A DNA stretch of 64,000 nucleotides. It comes from Hymenobacter gummosus (GTDB lineage: Bacteria > Bacteroidota > Bacteroidia > Cytophagales > Hymenobacteraceae). Made by a program: the position numbers and the translations under genes. How positions within the stretch are numbered: the stretch's first letter is position 1; each line of letters starts with the position of its first letter. The stretch lies in the NCBI RefSeq assembly GCF_003970915.1, contig NZ_RXOF01000021.1, forward strand, positions 1-64,000, in the 5' to 3' direction. Positions 56,074 to 64,000 of the stretch are shown one piece after another. The notes beneath the pieces were generated by a model that did no database searches, was not told the origin of the DNA, and was given only the letters and a program-made list of their open reading frames with translations.

Positions 56074-57333
56074 TTACTGCTTAGCCGTCAGCTCCCGCAG
56101 CTGCGTCAGTGCCTCCTGGGTTTCCTGCTGGGTCTTCTTCTCTTTCTCGTCCTCGTCGCGGGGCGGCTTGGGCGGGCCGCTGAAATAGGCCAGGATATTG
56201 TCGCGCACCGGGGGCGTGACGGCGCTGAACTTATCCTTGGCCAGCTTGCGCACCCACTCGCCGTAGGTTTTGTCGGCCAGGGCGTACTCACCGACTTTGG
56301 TGGGCTTGCCGGTGTCGAAGTCGAAGTTGGGCAGCTGGGCCGGCAGGGCAGCCTGGGCCTCGCGCGTCTGCGTGAGCACCCGGCAGTAGTCGGTCATCAC
56401 CTCCGCGAAGCTCTGCTTGAACAGCTGCTGGGCCTCGGGCGTGGGCAGCTTGAAGGCGAAGGGCCGCAGCGGGCCGATTTTGGGCAGAATGCTGATGGCC
56501 TTGGACATAATGCGCGCGCCCAGCCCCGGCTTGTCGTACTTCACGCCGTAGCGGCGGCGGAACTCGCTCTCGTTGTGGTGGTAGAGGTAGTCGCGGCGGC
56601 GGGCGCGCGGGTCCAGCTTGCGGATGTTGTCGCGCTCGGCGTGCCAGGCGGCGCGGGCGGCCGTGGGAATGAGCTGGCTCACGGCGAAGCGGAAGGTGGT
56701 CACGCTCAGATCCAGGTCCACCACAATCTGCTTTAGCTCCAGGCCGTAGGTGTTGCGGAAGGCCCGCTCCAGCACCGGCTTGCTCACCCGGAAGCCGATG
56801 AAGTCGTGGTAGGTATCGGAGCGGTAGCGGCCGGCAGCCAGCTGCACCACGTCGAAGGCAAACTCCAGCTGGGTGTGCTGCACGGGCGCTTCCTCGTAGG
56901 TAATCACGTCGCCGAATTTGGCCTGCAGATCGGGGTACACCGAGGGCATGGCGCGGTTGGTGCCCTCGGAGTGGCCCTTGATGTCGGCCACGTAATGAGC
57001 CAGGGCCCCCAGGGCGAAGGCGTACTCGTTGCGGTCGTGGGCCTCCAGCAGCAGGTTGCGCACGAAGTCGCCGGAGCGCACGTAGTGGGTCAGGTCGGTG
57101 AAGAGCTTGGAGCCCAGCGGGTAGTAGCCCATGTCCTGCACGATGGAGCCGCCGTAGGCGTAGCTTTTGGCCTCAATCCACTCCTCGCGGGTGGCACCGG
57201 GGTAGCGCTGCTCGATGAGCGGCCGGATGCAGCGGCGCCAACAGGTATCCACGTTGGCCTGGTGGGTGAGGACGGAATAGGCGGCGGCGGGAAATGGCGC
57301 GGCGAGCAGCAGCACCAGCAACATTCGGAACAT
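56074..57333 (-). CDS. Secreted zinc-dependent phospholipase C-family protein
   Basis: 419 residues. Signal peptide (MFRMLLVLLLAAPFPAAAYS). The family motifs: mature start YSVLTHQANVDTCWRR, then YAYGGSIVQDMGYYPLGSKL and FALGALAHYVADIKGHSEGT, where the His/Asp residues are the typical zinc ligands. The second half is helical (about 200-400), with a charged Lys/Glu tail (RDEDEKEKKTQQETQEA). Likely periplasmic. Related by superfamily to the protein at 29822, not a close copy. Confidence 0.8.
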   Translation of the reverse strand: MFRMLLVLLLAAPFPAAAYSVLTHQANVDTCWRRCIRPLIEQRYPGATREEWIEAKSYAYGGSIVQDMGYYPLGSKLFTDLTHYVRSGDFVRNLLLEAHDRNEYAFALGALAHYVADIKGHSEGTNRAMPSVYPDLQAKFGDVITYEEAPVQHTQLEFAFDVVQLAAGRYRSDTYHDFIGFRVSKPVLERAFRNTYGLELKQIVVDLDLSVTTFRFAVSQLIPTAARAAWHAERDNIRKLDPRARRRDYLYHHNESEFRRRYGVKYDKPGLGARIMSKAISILPKIGPLRPFAFKLPTPEAQQLFKQSFAEVMTDYCRVLTQTREAQAALPAQLPNFDFDTGKPTKVGEYALADKTYGEWVRKLAKDKFSAVTPPVRDNILAYFSGPPKPPRDEDEKEKKTQQETQEALTQLRELTAKQ

Positions 57334-57430
57334 AGGCGGCAGCGGGAGCAGCGGCGGCTCCCCAGGGCCGAAACGACAAACCGGGCCGGGGCGTTGTCGT
57401 ACCTACCAGCGTACCTCTCCCCCCGTCCGC

Positions 57431-58159
57431 ATGGCCGACCGCTCGAAAACCACGCACCTGCCGCTCTACGTCACCCTGGGCATCCTGGCCGCGCTGGTGG
57501 CCTGCTACTTTCTGTGGCCCGCGTTTCAGCAGCAGGCACAGGCCGGCTGGGCCGCGGCGCGCAGCGGCGAGCAGCAGCAGGTGGCCGGGTGGGTGCAGCA
57601 GTTTGGCTTCTGGGGGCCGGTGGTGCTGATTCTGGCCATGGTGGCGCAGATGTTTCTGTTCGTCATCAACAACGCCCTGCTCATCCTGGTGGCCATCCTG
57701 GCCTACGGGCCGTGGTGGGGCTCCTTGCTGGCCTGGGTGGGCGTGCTCACGGCCAGCAGCCTGGGCTACTGGATCGGCCGCAGCCTGGGCGAGTCGTTTA
57801 TCATCGGGCTGCTGGGCGAGAAGACCGAGCACAAAGTGGCCGACTTCGTGGAACGCTACGGCCTGGGCGCGGTGGCGCTGGCCCGCCTCACGCCTATCAT
57901 CTCGAACGACGCCATCAGCTTCGTGGCCGGGGTGGCGCGCATGGGCTACCTGAAGTTTATCAGCGTAACGGCTGTGGCCATCATGCCGCTCATCGGGCTG
58001 CTGGCCTACCTGGGCCAGGACAGCGGACGGCTCAAAACCGGGCTGCTGTGGGTGTCGGGCGTGGGGCTGCTGCTGTTCGGCGGCTACATCTGGTGGGATA
58101 AAAAGCGCCGCCCGGCCGACGACAGTCAGCAGCCGACGCGCAAAATCGAGTACCGCTGA
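57431..58159 (+). CDS. TVP38/TMEM64 family membrane protein (DedA-like)
   Basis: 242 residues with five to six helices. SNARE-associated/VTT domain motifs: WGPVVLILAMVAQMFLFVIN, GVLTASSLGYWIGRSLG, YGLGAVALARLTPIISNDAI, and FVAGVARMGYLKFISV, the F-x-x-G-x-x-x-M-x-x-x-x-F motif. Such proteins may act as lipid scramblases or in membrane homeostasis. Single gene. Confidence 0.88.
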   Translation: MADRSKTTHLPLYVTLGILAALVACYFLWPAFQQQAQAGWAAARSGEQQQVAGWVQQFGFWGPVVLILAMVAQMFLFVINNALLILVAILAYGPWWGSLLAWVGVLTASSLGYWIGRSLGESFIIGLLGEKTEHKVADFVERYGLGAVALARLTPIISNDAISFVAGVARMGYLKFISVTAVAIMPLIGLLAYLGQDSGRLKTGLLWVSGVGLLLFGGYIWWDKKRRPADDSQQPTRKIEYR

Positions 58160-58215
58160 GGCGGGCCGGACGGGTCTTTTCCGGTTCCGGGCTTCCGGGC
58201 CGGGCGGTGCGGGGC

Positions 58216-58223
58216 TACCTTTG
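58216..58223 (+). promoter_or_regulatory. Promoter -7 element TACCTTTG of the porin gene
   Basis: Exact TAnnTTTG match, 68 nt before the ATG. -33 region GC-rich without clear TTG. Confidence 0.45.
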
Positions 58224-58291
58224 CAGCCCGAAGTGCAGTGCGCGCCCCGGCCGCCGGACCGGAGTCCGTTTTCCACCCAAGTTTCCCTTAC

Positions 58292-59713
58292 ATGCCTCAG
58301 CAATGCTGGCGTGCGGCGACGCTGGCCCTGCTGCTGCTGGCCGGCACGCGGCACGCCCGGGCGCAGAATACGCCCCAGGCCCCGCCGCCCGATACCCAGG
58401 GCGCCCAGGCCGCTCCGGCGCCCCAGGCGCCCGCCCCGCCCGTCGTGATGCCGCTCAAGGACGGCAAGCTGGCCCTTAATCCCGACGCCAGCCACTACGT
58501 CAAGCTCACGCTGCTCAACCAAGCCTGGCTGCGCTACAATCAGAACAACCCCGGCTCCCGCATCAACGGCCGCAACGAGCCGAGCACCCTGGACGCGGGC
58601 ATCCGGCGCTTCCGCATTCAGTTCTACGGACAGCTCACCGACCGCGTGTTCATCTACTCGCAGATCGGTATCAACAACTTCGGCTACCTCTCGGACCGCA
58701 AGCAGCTGTTCTTCCTGCACGACGCGGTGGGCGAGTACGCGGTGGTGAAAAACCAACTCTCGCTGGGCACCGGCCTGGGCTCCTGGAACGGCCTGTCGCG
58801 CTTCACGGCCTCCTCCACGGCCTCCATCATGGGCCTCGATCTGCCGCTGGTGGCCGAAACCACCAACGACGTGAACGACCAGTTTGGGCGCAAGCTGAGC
58901 GTGTACGCCAAGGGCAAGCTCAGCAAGCTCGACTACCGCCTGGCCGTGAGCAAGCCGCTCATCATTGCCCCGAACACGCCGGCCGTGGGCGTGGCCTCGT
59001 TTGCCAGCCTGGCGCCGCGGGCCCAGTGGCAGGGCTACCTGCAGTGGCAGTTTCTCGACCAGGAAAGCAACCTGACGCCCTACGCGGCGGGCACCTACCT
59101 GGGCAAGAAGCGCATCTTCAACGTGGGGGCCGGCTTCATCGTGCAGCCCCGGGCCACCTGGTACCGCCCCGGCCCCCTCGGCGGCCCCGCTACCCGACCC
59201 GATACGGTCTTCGCCGCTATGAAGCAGTGGGCCGTCGACGTGTTCTACGACGCACCCGTCGGACCGGCGGCCAAGGGGCAGGCCCTGCACGCCTACGCCG
59301 CCTTCTACCACCTCGACTACGGCCCGAACTACATCCGTAACACGGCCCCGCTCAGCCCCACCAACGGCCTGGCGCCCGGCACCACCACGCTCAACAACGG
59401 CGGCAACGGCTGGCCGGCCTACGGCACCGGCAACGTGGTCTACGGCCAGGTCGGCTACAAGCTGCCCGACAACCTCGTGGGCCCGACCACCTTCATGCCC
59501 TACCTCAGCCTGCAGCACGCCCGCTATGAGCGCCTGCACGACGCGATGAACTACTACGACGCGGGCGTGAACTGGCTGCTGGCCGGCCACACGTCCAAGC
59601 TGACGGTGGCCTACCAGAACCGCCCCATCTTCACCCCCGCCGGCGACGGGAAATTCCGCCGCACGAGCGACCGGGGCGCCGTGGTAGCGCAGTATCAGGT
59701 GTCGTTCAACTAA
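58292..59713 (+). CDS. Porin-like outer membrane protein (phosphate-selective porin O/P family-like)
   Basis: 473 residues from ATG 58292. Signal peptide (CWRAATLALLLLAGTRHARA) followed by a Pro/Ala/Gln linker. Beta-strands such as YVKLTLLNQAWLRYNQNNPG, DAGIRRFRIQFYGQLTDRVF and IYSQIGINNFG follow; the last strand ends VAQYQVSFN with the usual terminal aromatic. The IRRFRIQFYGQLTDR block is seen in the OprO/OprP-like porins of Bacteroidota. Substrate unknown. Confidence 0.78.
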   Translation: MPQQCWRAATLALLLLAGTRHARAQNTPQAPPPDTQGAQAAPAPQAPAPPVVMPLKDGKLALNPDASHYVKLTLLNQAWLRYNQNNPGSRINGRNEPSTLDAGIRRFRIQFYGQLTDRVFIYSQIGINNFGYLSDRKQLFFLHDAVGEYAVVKNQLSLGTGLGSWNGLSRFTASSTASIMGLDLPLVAETTNDVNDQFGRKLSVYAKGKLSKLDYRLAVSKPLIIAPNTPAVGVASFASLAPRAQWQGYLQWQFLDQESNLTPYAAGTYLGKKRIFNVGAGFIVQPRATWYRPGPLGGPATRPDTVFAAMKQWAVDVFYDAPVGPAAKGQALHAYAAFYHLDYGPNYIRNTAPLSPTNGLAPGTTTLNNGGNGWPAYGTGNVVYGQVGYKLPDNLVGPTTFMPYLSLQHARYERLHDAMNYYDAGVNWLLAGHTSKLTVAYQNRPIFTPAGDGKFRRTSDRGAVVAQYQVSFN

Positions 59714-59724
59714 GGCCTGTAAAC

Positions 59725-59761
59725 GCGAAGCGGCCCGGAGCCAGGCTCCGGGCCGCTTCGC
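59725..59761. terminator. 18-bp terminator stem between convergent genes
   Basis: GCGAAGCGGCCCGGAGCC (59725-59742) and GGCTCCGGGCCGCTTCGC (59744-59761), perfect, with a one-base centre. Confidence 0.85.
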
Positions 59762-59776
59762 ATTCGTGGAAGCCTG

Positions 59777-60106
59777 TTAAGCCGCTAATCCTTGCCGGCA
59801 GGCCTCGGCGCAGCGGCGGCAGGCTTCGGCGCACTGCTGGCAGTGCTCATGCTGGTGCTGCCCGCATTCGTCGGCGCAGGCCTGGCAGATTTCGGCGCAC
59901 TCGCGCAGCAGGTGGGCGGCGTGCTCCGAGCCGCGGGCCACGAGCCGGGCCGTGAGGGCGCACACGTCGCTGCAGTCGCGGTCGAGGCTGATGCAGCGGG
60001 CCATCATCTGCACGTGCTCTTCCTGCAGGCAGGCGGAAGCGCAATGCTCGCAGGCGGCGACGCAGGCGTTGAGGGCGGCAAGGAGTTCTTGGTGTTGCTG
60101 GTGCAT
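59777..60106 (-). CDS. Four-helix-bundle copper-binding protein (Csp-like)
   Basis: 109 residues with 16 cysteines, mostly in C-x(2)-C or C-x(3)-C spacing along helices (ACVAACEHCASACLQEEHVQ, LRECAEICQACADECGQHQ, HEHCQQCAEACRRCAEACRQ). This is the pattern of Csp copper storage proteins and of the PF03860 family. No signal peptide, so cytosolic Csp3-type. It stores many Cu(I) ions. Next to a heavy-metal-binding lipoprotein gene. Confidence 0.9.
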   Translation of the reverse strand: MHQQHQELLAALNACVAACEHCASACLQEEHVQMMARCISLDRDCSDVCALTARLVARGSEHAAHLLRECAEICQACADECGQHQHEHCQQCAEACRRCAEACRQGLAA

Positions 60107-60207
60107 GGGGACGGGGTTGGGTGAAACGGAAAGGCTACTTTCCTTTTACCCCGGTCGCCCGCGCTGGTTGGTACAAGATTGCCGCCGGTCCGGTGCAGAA
60201 TTGCCGG

Positions 60208-60498
60208 TTAGCTCTTCTTCTCCAGGTCCATTTCGCACACCGGGCACTTGCCGGGCTTGGTGCTGGTGCTGCCCTCGCAGCCCATCGGGCACACGTAGGT
60301 GGTGGTGCCGAGGTTGGTCTGGTCGCCGGTGCCGCCTTCGGTTTCGGGGCGGGCCACTTCGTCGGTGGGCTGCTGAATTTTGGCCGAGTCGGCAGTGGCG
60401 GCGGTGGGCGCCGCGGGCGTTTCGGCGTCGTTGGTGGGCTTGCTGTTGCAGGCCGTGAGCAGGCTGGCGGCCAGCAGCAGGGGCAGGAGCTTATTCAT
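60208..60498 (-). CDS. Heavy-metal-binding domain lipoprotein
   Basis: 96 residues from ATG 60498. Lipobox LLTAC at about residues 13-17. After an Ala/Thr-rich linker comes TTYVCPMGCEGSTSTKPGKC and PVCEMDLEKK, the heavy-metal-binding motif (C-P-M-x(n)-P-G-x-C-P-x-C-x-M) also fused to copper ATPases and adaptors. It probably binds copper at the periplasmic side. The -7-like promoter is at 60543-60550. Confidence 0.88.
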   Translation of the reverse strand: MNKLLPLLLAASLLTACNSKPTNDAETPAAPTAATADSAKIQQPTDEVARPETEGGTGDQTNLGTTTYVCPMGCEGSTSTKPGKCPVCEMDLEKKS

Positions 60499-60542
60499 AT
60501 CGGCAGAGACAATGCGGCGGTCCGGTTGATTCCCGCCCGGGG

Positions 60543-60550
60543 CAAAGGTA
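60543..60550 (-). promoter_or_regulatory. Promoter -7 element TACCTTTG of the heavy-metal lipoprotein gene
   Basis: Exact TAnnTTTG on the minus strand, 44 nt before the ATG. Confidence 0.45.
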
Positions 60551-60602
60551 CGCGGCCGGCGCCGTCCGGTAAGCTGCCAGCCGGCAGGCACCTCCAATGA
60601 AA

Positions 60603-60630
60603 AAGCGCCGGAACTTCCGCTCCGGCGCTT
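60603..60630 (-). terminator. Terminator hairpin of the redoxin gene
   Basis: AAGCGCCGGA (60603-60612) / TCCGGCGCTT (60621-60630), followed on the minus strand by TTTCAT. 25 bp after the stop. Confidence 0.7.
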
Positions 60631-60655
60631 CTTAACAATTCAGGCAGTTAGCCGC

Positions 60656-61282
60656 CTAAGCCTTTTTCTTCCACTTGATGGTGCAGCCGATGGCCTTGGT
60701 CGAGCTGGTTTGCACGGGCTTGCCGGCCTGCAGCTGGGCCACGGCGTCTTCCACGTAGTGTTGGGTGGCGGCTTTGGCGTCCTCGGTGTTGTTGTCGATG
60801 GCGCCGATGTAGGCCACCTTGAAGTCGGAGCCGCTGCGCTGCAGCAGGTACACGTGCGGGGTGCGGGTGGCGCCGTAGGCCCGGGCTACGTCCTGGGTTT
60901 CATCGAGCAGGTAGGGGAAGGCGTACTTCTTCTCCTTGGCGCGCTTCTGCATGTCGGCGTAGGAGTCGCCGGGGGCCACCTGCGGGTCGTTGGGGTTGAT
61001 GGCCACTACCGGGTAGCCCTGGGCGGCAAACTTCTGGTGCAGGGCCATGATGCGGTCCTCGTAGGCCTTGGCGTAGGGGCAGGTGTTGCAGGTAAACACC
61101 ACGATGTAGCCCTTGGCCGCCGCGTTGCCAGCCAGCGACACCAGTTTCCCATCAACGTTCCTGAGCTTGAAGTCCGCGACTTTGTCGCCGACCTGGTAGC
61201 CGCCCTCGGCCGGGCGGAAAGCCGTGCTGACGGTAAATACCGCCGCCAGCAGCGTGAGCAGGGCAAGCAGAGACTTTTTCAT
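60656..61282 (-). CDS. Exported thioredoxin-fold redoxin (AhpC/TSA-like)
   Basis: 208 residues. Signal peptide (MKKSLLALLTLLAAVFTVST). The fold starts YQVGDKVADFKLRNVDGKLV; the active site is FTCNTCPYAKAYEDR, a C-x-x-C motif. Then AINPNDPQVAPGDSYADM and ATRTPHVYLLQ with the cis-Pro. These are found in Bacteroidota as periplasmic thiol oxidoreductases. The C-terminal IGCTIKWKKKA contains an extra cysteine. Followed after 33 bp by a second thioredoxin-type gene upstream on the same strand. Confidence 0.88.
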   Translation of the reverse strand: MKKSLLALLTLLAAVFTVSTAFRPAEGGYQVGDKVADFKLRNVDGKLVSLAGNAAAKGYIVVFTCNTCPYAKAYEDRIMALHQKFAAQGYPVVAINPNDPQVAPGDSYADMQKRAKEKKYAFPYLLDETQDVARAYGATRTPHVYLLQRSGSDFKVAYIGAIDNNTEDAKAATQHYVEDAVAQLQAGKPVQTSSTKAIGCTIKWKKKA

Positions 61283-61315
61283 GCGGGTAAGGTGAAAAGA
61301 GGTGAAACCACGGAA

Positions 61316-61822
61316 TCAGGGCGCTTGCACGGCCCGCACGGCCGCTTCCAGCTCGGCCAGCGTCAGCGGCTGCTCGAAGCGCTGCCGGTGCTGGCGGCGG
61401 TTGTTGTACACGAGGGTAAAGGGCAGCGCCCCCGACCACTTAGGGTCAATGGCGTCAATGTAGGCATTCTGGTCCGGCTCACTGAGCAGCCACACCTTGG
61501 ATTTAAGCCCCTGCTTCTGCACGAAGGGCCGCACCTTGGTATCAAGCTTGGAGGCAAAATCGAGGCTGACCAGCACCACCTGCACGGGCTTCGCGGCCTG
61601 CCGGGCCCGCAATTGCTCGAAGTGCGGTAGCTCCTCGATGCAGGGCTTGCACCAGGTAGCCCAGAAGTTCACCACGTAGGTGGTATCAGAAGGGCGCTGC
61701 AGCAGCTGTTGCAGGGCGGGCAGCTTCACCACGCGCACCTGCTGGGCGCGGGCCGCCGGGGCCGCCAGCAGGGCCAGAACCGTCAGTCCCAGGACGCTCA
61801 GGTATTTCTTTGCTAGTGACAT
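61316..61822 (-). CDS. TlpA-like thiol:disulfide oxidoreductase
   Basis: 168 residues from ATG 61822. Signal peptide (YLSVLGLTVLALLAAPAARA). Active site WATWCKPCIEELPHFEQL, then VQVVLVSLDFASKLDTKVRP and cis-Pro in SGALPFTLVYNN. A periplasmic reductase that keeps cysteines reduced, for example for cytochrome c or copper proteins. It is the first gene of a two-gene unit with the redoxin gene. Confidence 0.9.
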   Translation of the reverse strand: MSLAKKYLSVLGLTVLALLAAPAARAQQVRVVKLPALQQLLQRPSDTTYVVNFWATWCKPCIEELPHFEQLRARQAAKPVQVVLVSLDFASKLDTKVRPFVQKQGLKSKVWLLSEPDQNAYIDAIDPKWSGALPFTLVYNNRRQHRQRFEQPLTLAELEAAVRAVQAP

Positions 61823-61967
61823 CAGCCTAAGGACCGGCCCGGCGCCGGAATGTTGCAAAGCTTGCCACTCAGGCAGTCCAAGCCTTGTTTTAAATATTAA
61901 TAATTTTTAATTCTTCAAGCCATACCGCTATTATATATTGGTTGGGCACAACGCTAAACGCCAAACC

Positions 61968-62591
61968 ATGAACCGCCAGTATCCGACCGACACCTCCTAC
62001 CTGCCGCCCAAGAATCTGCTGCTTATCAGCTGCATCGATTTGCGCCTCACCGACGATTTGGCGCGCTTCATGGACCACGAAAACCTCACCAACCGCTACG
62101 ACCACGTTATTCTGGCCGGGGCGTCGTTGGGCGTTTCGCTGAGCGACGAGTACAAAGACTGGCACCGGACGGACAAGCCCACGCAGCACCTCATCGATCC
62201 GGCGGCATGGTGGGCGTTTTTGGAGCAGCACATTCGCATTGCCGTAGCGCTGCACCACATCGAGGATGTGTACATCGTGGAGCACGAGCAGTGCGGCGCT
62301 TACAAAACCTTTGTCAAGCCTGATCTAATAGGCAGCAAAGACCCGAAAATCTACCGAAAACGGGAGCAAGAATTTCAAGAGAAAAGCGCCAAGGCGCTGG
62401 CCCAGAAAATTCGAGCAACCGCCTATGATAGATACGACTCCGAAGGCAAGCTGGAAAACTATAAACTCAACGTCCATTGCTTCCGCATGAATCTGCGCGG
62501 CGACGTAACCAAATTTCATTCGGAGGACGGTACCAGTCCGCAGCCGGCAACCCAGGGTTCAATAGCCCAGGAGCAAACCATGAACGTGTAG
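61968..62591 (+). CDS. Putative beta-carbonic anhydrase-like zinc protein
   Basis: 207 residues from ATG 61968. Residues that match beta-carbonic anhydrase zinc ligands: C22-x-D24-x-R26 in ISCIDLRLTDD and H106-x-x-C109 in VEHEQCGAYKT. The sequence in between is not like classical enzymes (ILAGASLGVSLSDEYKDW); this corresponds to the more remote 'Pro_CA_2' type. It might hydrate CO2 but that is not shown. Divergent from the TlpA-like gene; lower GC at its leader. Confidence 0.75.
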   Translation: MNRQYPTDTSYLPPKNLLLISCIDLRLTDDLARFMDHENLTNRYDHVILAGASLGVSLSDEYKDWHRTDKPTQHLIDPAAWWAFLEQHIRIAVALHHIEDVYIVEHEQCGAYKTFVKPDLIGSKDPKIYRKREQEFQEKSAKALAQKIRATAYDRYDSEGKLENYKLNVHCFRMNLRGDVTKFHSEDGTSPQPATQGSIAQEQTMNV

Positions 62592-62601
62592 GCCCATAAA
62601 C

Positions 62602-62642
62602 AAAGCGTCGGCGGCATTCCAGTGGAATGCCGCCGACGCTTT
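62602..62642. terminator. Bidirectional terminator hairpin
   Basis: Perfect 19-bp stem AAAGCGTCGGCGGCATTCC (62602-62620) / GGAATGCCGCCGACGCTTT (62624-62642). Between two convergent genes. Confidence 0.88.
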
Positions 62643-62655
62643 TAGGTAGCTGAAG

Positions 62656-64000
62656 CTAGCCTTTCGCCTCGGCCAGCTTCCGCTGCAGCTCCTGCACCTG
62701 ATGCTCCAGATCGAGGGTGCGGAACATCACCTTGGCTTCCAGGTCGGCGTAGGCGCGCTCCAACTGCTCCTGCAGCTGCTTCTGCTCGGTAATGTCGGTG
62801 TTGGTGCCCAGCCAGCGCACCACCTGGCCCGCCGCGTCGCGCACGGGCACCGCCCGCGACAAAAACCAGCGGTACTCGCCGTCTTTGCCGCGCAGCGGGA
62901 AGGTATCTTCCCAAGGCTCCCCGGCCGCCAGCTGTCTTTTCCACCGCTCAGTCACCCGCTGCAAATGCTCGGGATGATGCACCTTGCTCCAGCCCCAGCC
63001 CTCCATTTCTTGGGGCGTGGTGCCGGTGAAGTCGTACCAGCGTTGGTTGTACCAGTAAATGTGGCCGTCGGGGCGGGTCATCCAAGCCAGCTGGGCCATG
63101 TTGTCGGCCAGGGAGGTAAACTCGGCTTCCCGCTCGCGCAGGGCTTCGCCCGCGCGGCGCTGCTCGGTCACGTCCTGCATGGCCCCGATCATGCGCATGG
63201 GCTTGCCCTCGGTGTCGCGGGCCACGTGGCCGCGGTCGAGCACCTGGGCGTAGGAGCCATCGGCGCGGCGGTAGCGGTACTCGTCGTGCCAGGCCGTGCC
63301 CTCCCCGTCGATAACCGCGTGAATGCCGTGCACCACGCGCTCCGCGTCCTCGGGGTGAATGTGGTCGTACCACCACTTAGCCGTGTTTTCCACGGCGTCG
63401 GCGGCGTAGCCGAACTCGCGGTGGATGGCGTCGTTCCAGGTCACCGCGTTGGTTTGCAGGTTCCAGTCCCAGATGGCATCGTTGGTGGCCAGCGAAGCCA
63501 GCCCGTAGCGTTCCTCGCTCCAGCGCAGGGCTTCCTCGTTCTCCTTCTGCTCCTGAATGTCGGTGCAGGTACCAAACCACTGGATAATCTCGCCTTCGGT
63601 GCTGCGCATGGGCTTGGCCAGGCCCAGGAACCAGCGGTAGGTGCCGTCCTTGCCCTTGATGCGGTACTCGATTTCATAATCGTCGCCGGTAGCCAGCGCG
63701 TGGCCCCACACCTGCCGGGCGCGGGCCCGGTCGTCGGGGTGGAGCAGGTTGTTCCACATTTCGGTGCCCTGGCTCTGCTCCACGGTGTAGCCCGTGTAAT
63801 CAATCCAGCGCTGGTTGAAGAAGGCGTGGTAGCCCTGCGGGTCGGTCAGCCACACCATCTGCGGAATAAACTCCACGATGAAACGGTACTCTTCGTCGCG
63901 GCGCTTGGCGTCGCTCACGTCGACAATAGTACCCAGGAAGCGCACGGCTTGGGTGCGGGCCTCGTCGAAGTAGGCGCGGCCGGTGGCGCGCACCCAATGC
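62656..64000 (-). CDS. Multi-PAS domain protein, N-terminus outside the window
   Basis: At least 447 residues visible; the frame stays open through the right edge (HWVRATGRAYFDEARTQ at the edge, inside a PAC region). Three complete PAS/PAC units follow: IVEFIPQMVWLTDPQGYHAF with PDDRARA, ASLATNDAIWDWNLQTNAVT with HPEDAERV, and LADNMAQLAWMTRPDGHIYW with HPEHLQRV, each with a DITEQK-type PAC end. The protein ends with a coiled coil (LERAYADLEAKVMFRTLDLE, VQELQRKLAEAKG). No kinase, GGDEF or HTH domain is present at the C-terminus. A sensory scaffold role is possible. Confidence 0.85.
   Translation of the reverse strand, partial: HWVRATGRAYFDEARTQAVRFLGTIVDVSDAKRRDEEYRFIVEFIPQMVWLTDPQGYHAFFNQRWIDYTGYTVEQSQGTEMWNNLLHPDDRARARQVWGHALATGDDYEIEYRIKGKDGTYRWFLGLAKPMRSTEGEIIQWFGTCTDIQEQKENEEALRWSEERYGLASLATNDAIWDWNLQTNAVTWNDAIHREFGYAADAVENTAKWWYDHIHPEDAERVVHGIHAVIDGEGTAWHDEYRYRRADGSYAQVLDRGHVARDTEGKPMRMIGAMQDVTEQRRAGEALREREAEFTSLADNMAQLAWMTRPDGHIYWYNQRWYDFTGTTPQEMEGWGWSKVHHPEHLQRVTERWKRQLAAGEPWEDTFPLRGKDGEYRWFLSRAVPVRDAAGQVVRWLGTNTDITEQKQLQEQLERAYADLEAKVMFRTLDLEHQVQELQRKLAEAKG

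Noticed and set aside
57173-59590. 805-codon open frame on the minus strand
   Set aside because: It lies antisense to the porin and TVP38 genes and has His/Gly/Arg-rich low-complexity content; an artefact of high GC at third positions.

Overview
The window looks like chromosomal DNA of a GC-rich member of the Bacteroidota, most likely a Hymenobacter-type organism (inference). Supporting signs are a type IX secretion (T9SS) sorting tail on a beta-propeller protein, promoter-like TAnnTTTG/TAnnTTCG elements, families typical of the phylum (DUF547, DUF3667, DUF2461, SBBP repeats, a CP-x(2)-CC small protein, M13 lipoprotein peptidase, four-helix-bundle IVP) and strong GC bias at third codon positions. 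No rRNA, tRNA, phage, CRISPR array or classical IS element was recognised. Most genes are housekeeping, envelope or signalling genes in short units of mixed orientation. The repeat content of the spacers is the most unusual aspect.

Left part (1-20 kb): a 21-bp tandem array; a PIG-L deacetylase; a REP-associated tyrosine transposase (RAYT) between two copies of its REP pair; a subtilase; a YitT permease; a broken DUF3667 gene; a MOSC protein followed by a membrane protein and a P-loop NTPase; DUF547 and DUF2461 proteins; a deoxynucleoside kinase; GNAT, CDGSH and acyl-CoA-binding proteins; an amidohydrolase; an outer-membrane barrel.

Middle (20-45 kb): a sugar acetyltransferase; a frameshifted surface protein; remnants of T9SS-exported genes; a 1,223-residue SBBP beta-propeller with a T9SS tail; PncC/CinA-C; a Zn-phospholipase-like protein; a lipoprotein cyclophilin; an SNF2 helicase bracketed by two copies of one hairpin element; an M13 peptidase; an MGMT-family protein; a histidine kinase with a receiver-only regulator; three paralogous polytopic membrane proteins with a small CP-x(2)-CC protein; xseB and xseA.

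Right part (45-64 kb): a YciE-like ferritin-fold protein; a tripartite RND efflux locus (adaptor, pump, TolC) interrupted by a unit with 34-bp terminal inverted repeats that carries only a four-helix-bundle (23S rRNA IVP-type) gene; a CUB-domain surface protein; three small unknown genes; two STAS-like paralogues; a second Zn-phospholipase-like protein; a TVP38 membrane protein; a porin; a copper/redox group (Csp-like copper protein, heavy-metal-binding lipoprotein, two thioredoxin-fold proteins); a putative beta-carbonic anhydrase; and a multi-PAS protein cut by the window edge.

At least seven families of inverted-repeat or hairpin elements occupy the spacers, often between convergent genes, and several have arms whose outer parts are locus-specific. 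Candidates for something undescribed are the TIR-bounded four-helix-bundle unit, the long inverted repeats that incorporate both flanking stop codons, the membrane-protein trio near the HK/receiver pair, and the 21-bp array. Start codons were chosen by signal peptide, domain start or promoter position and are inferences.
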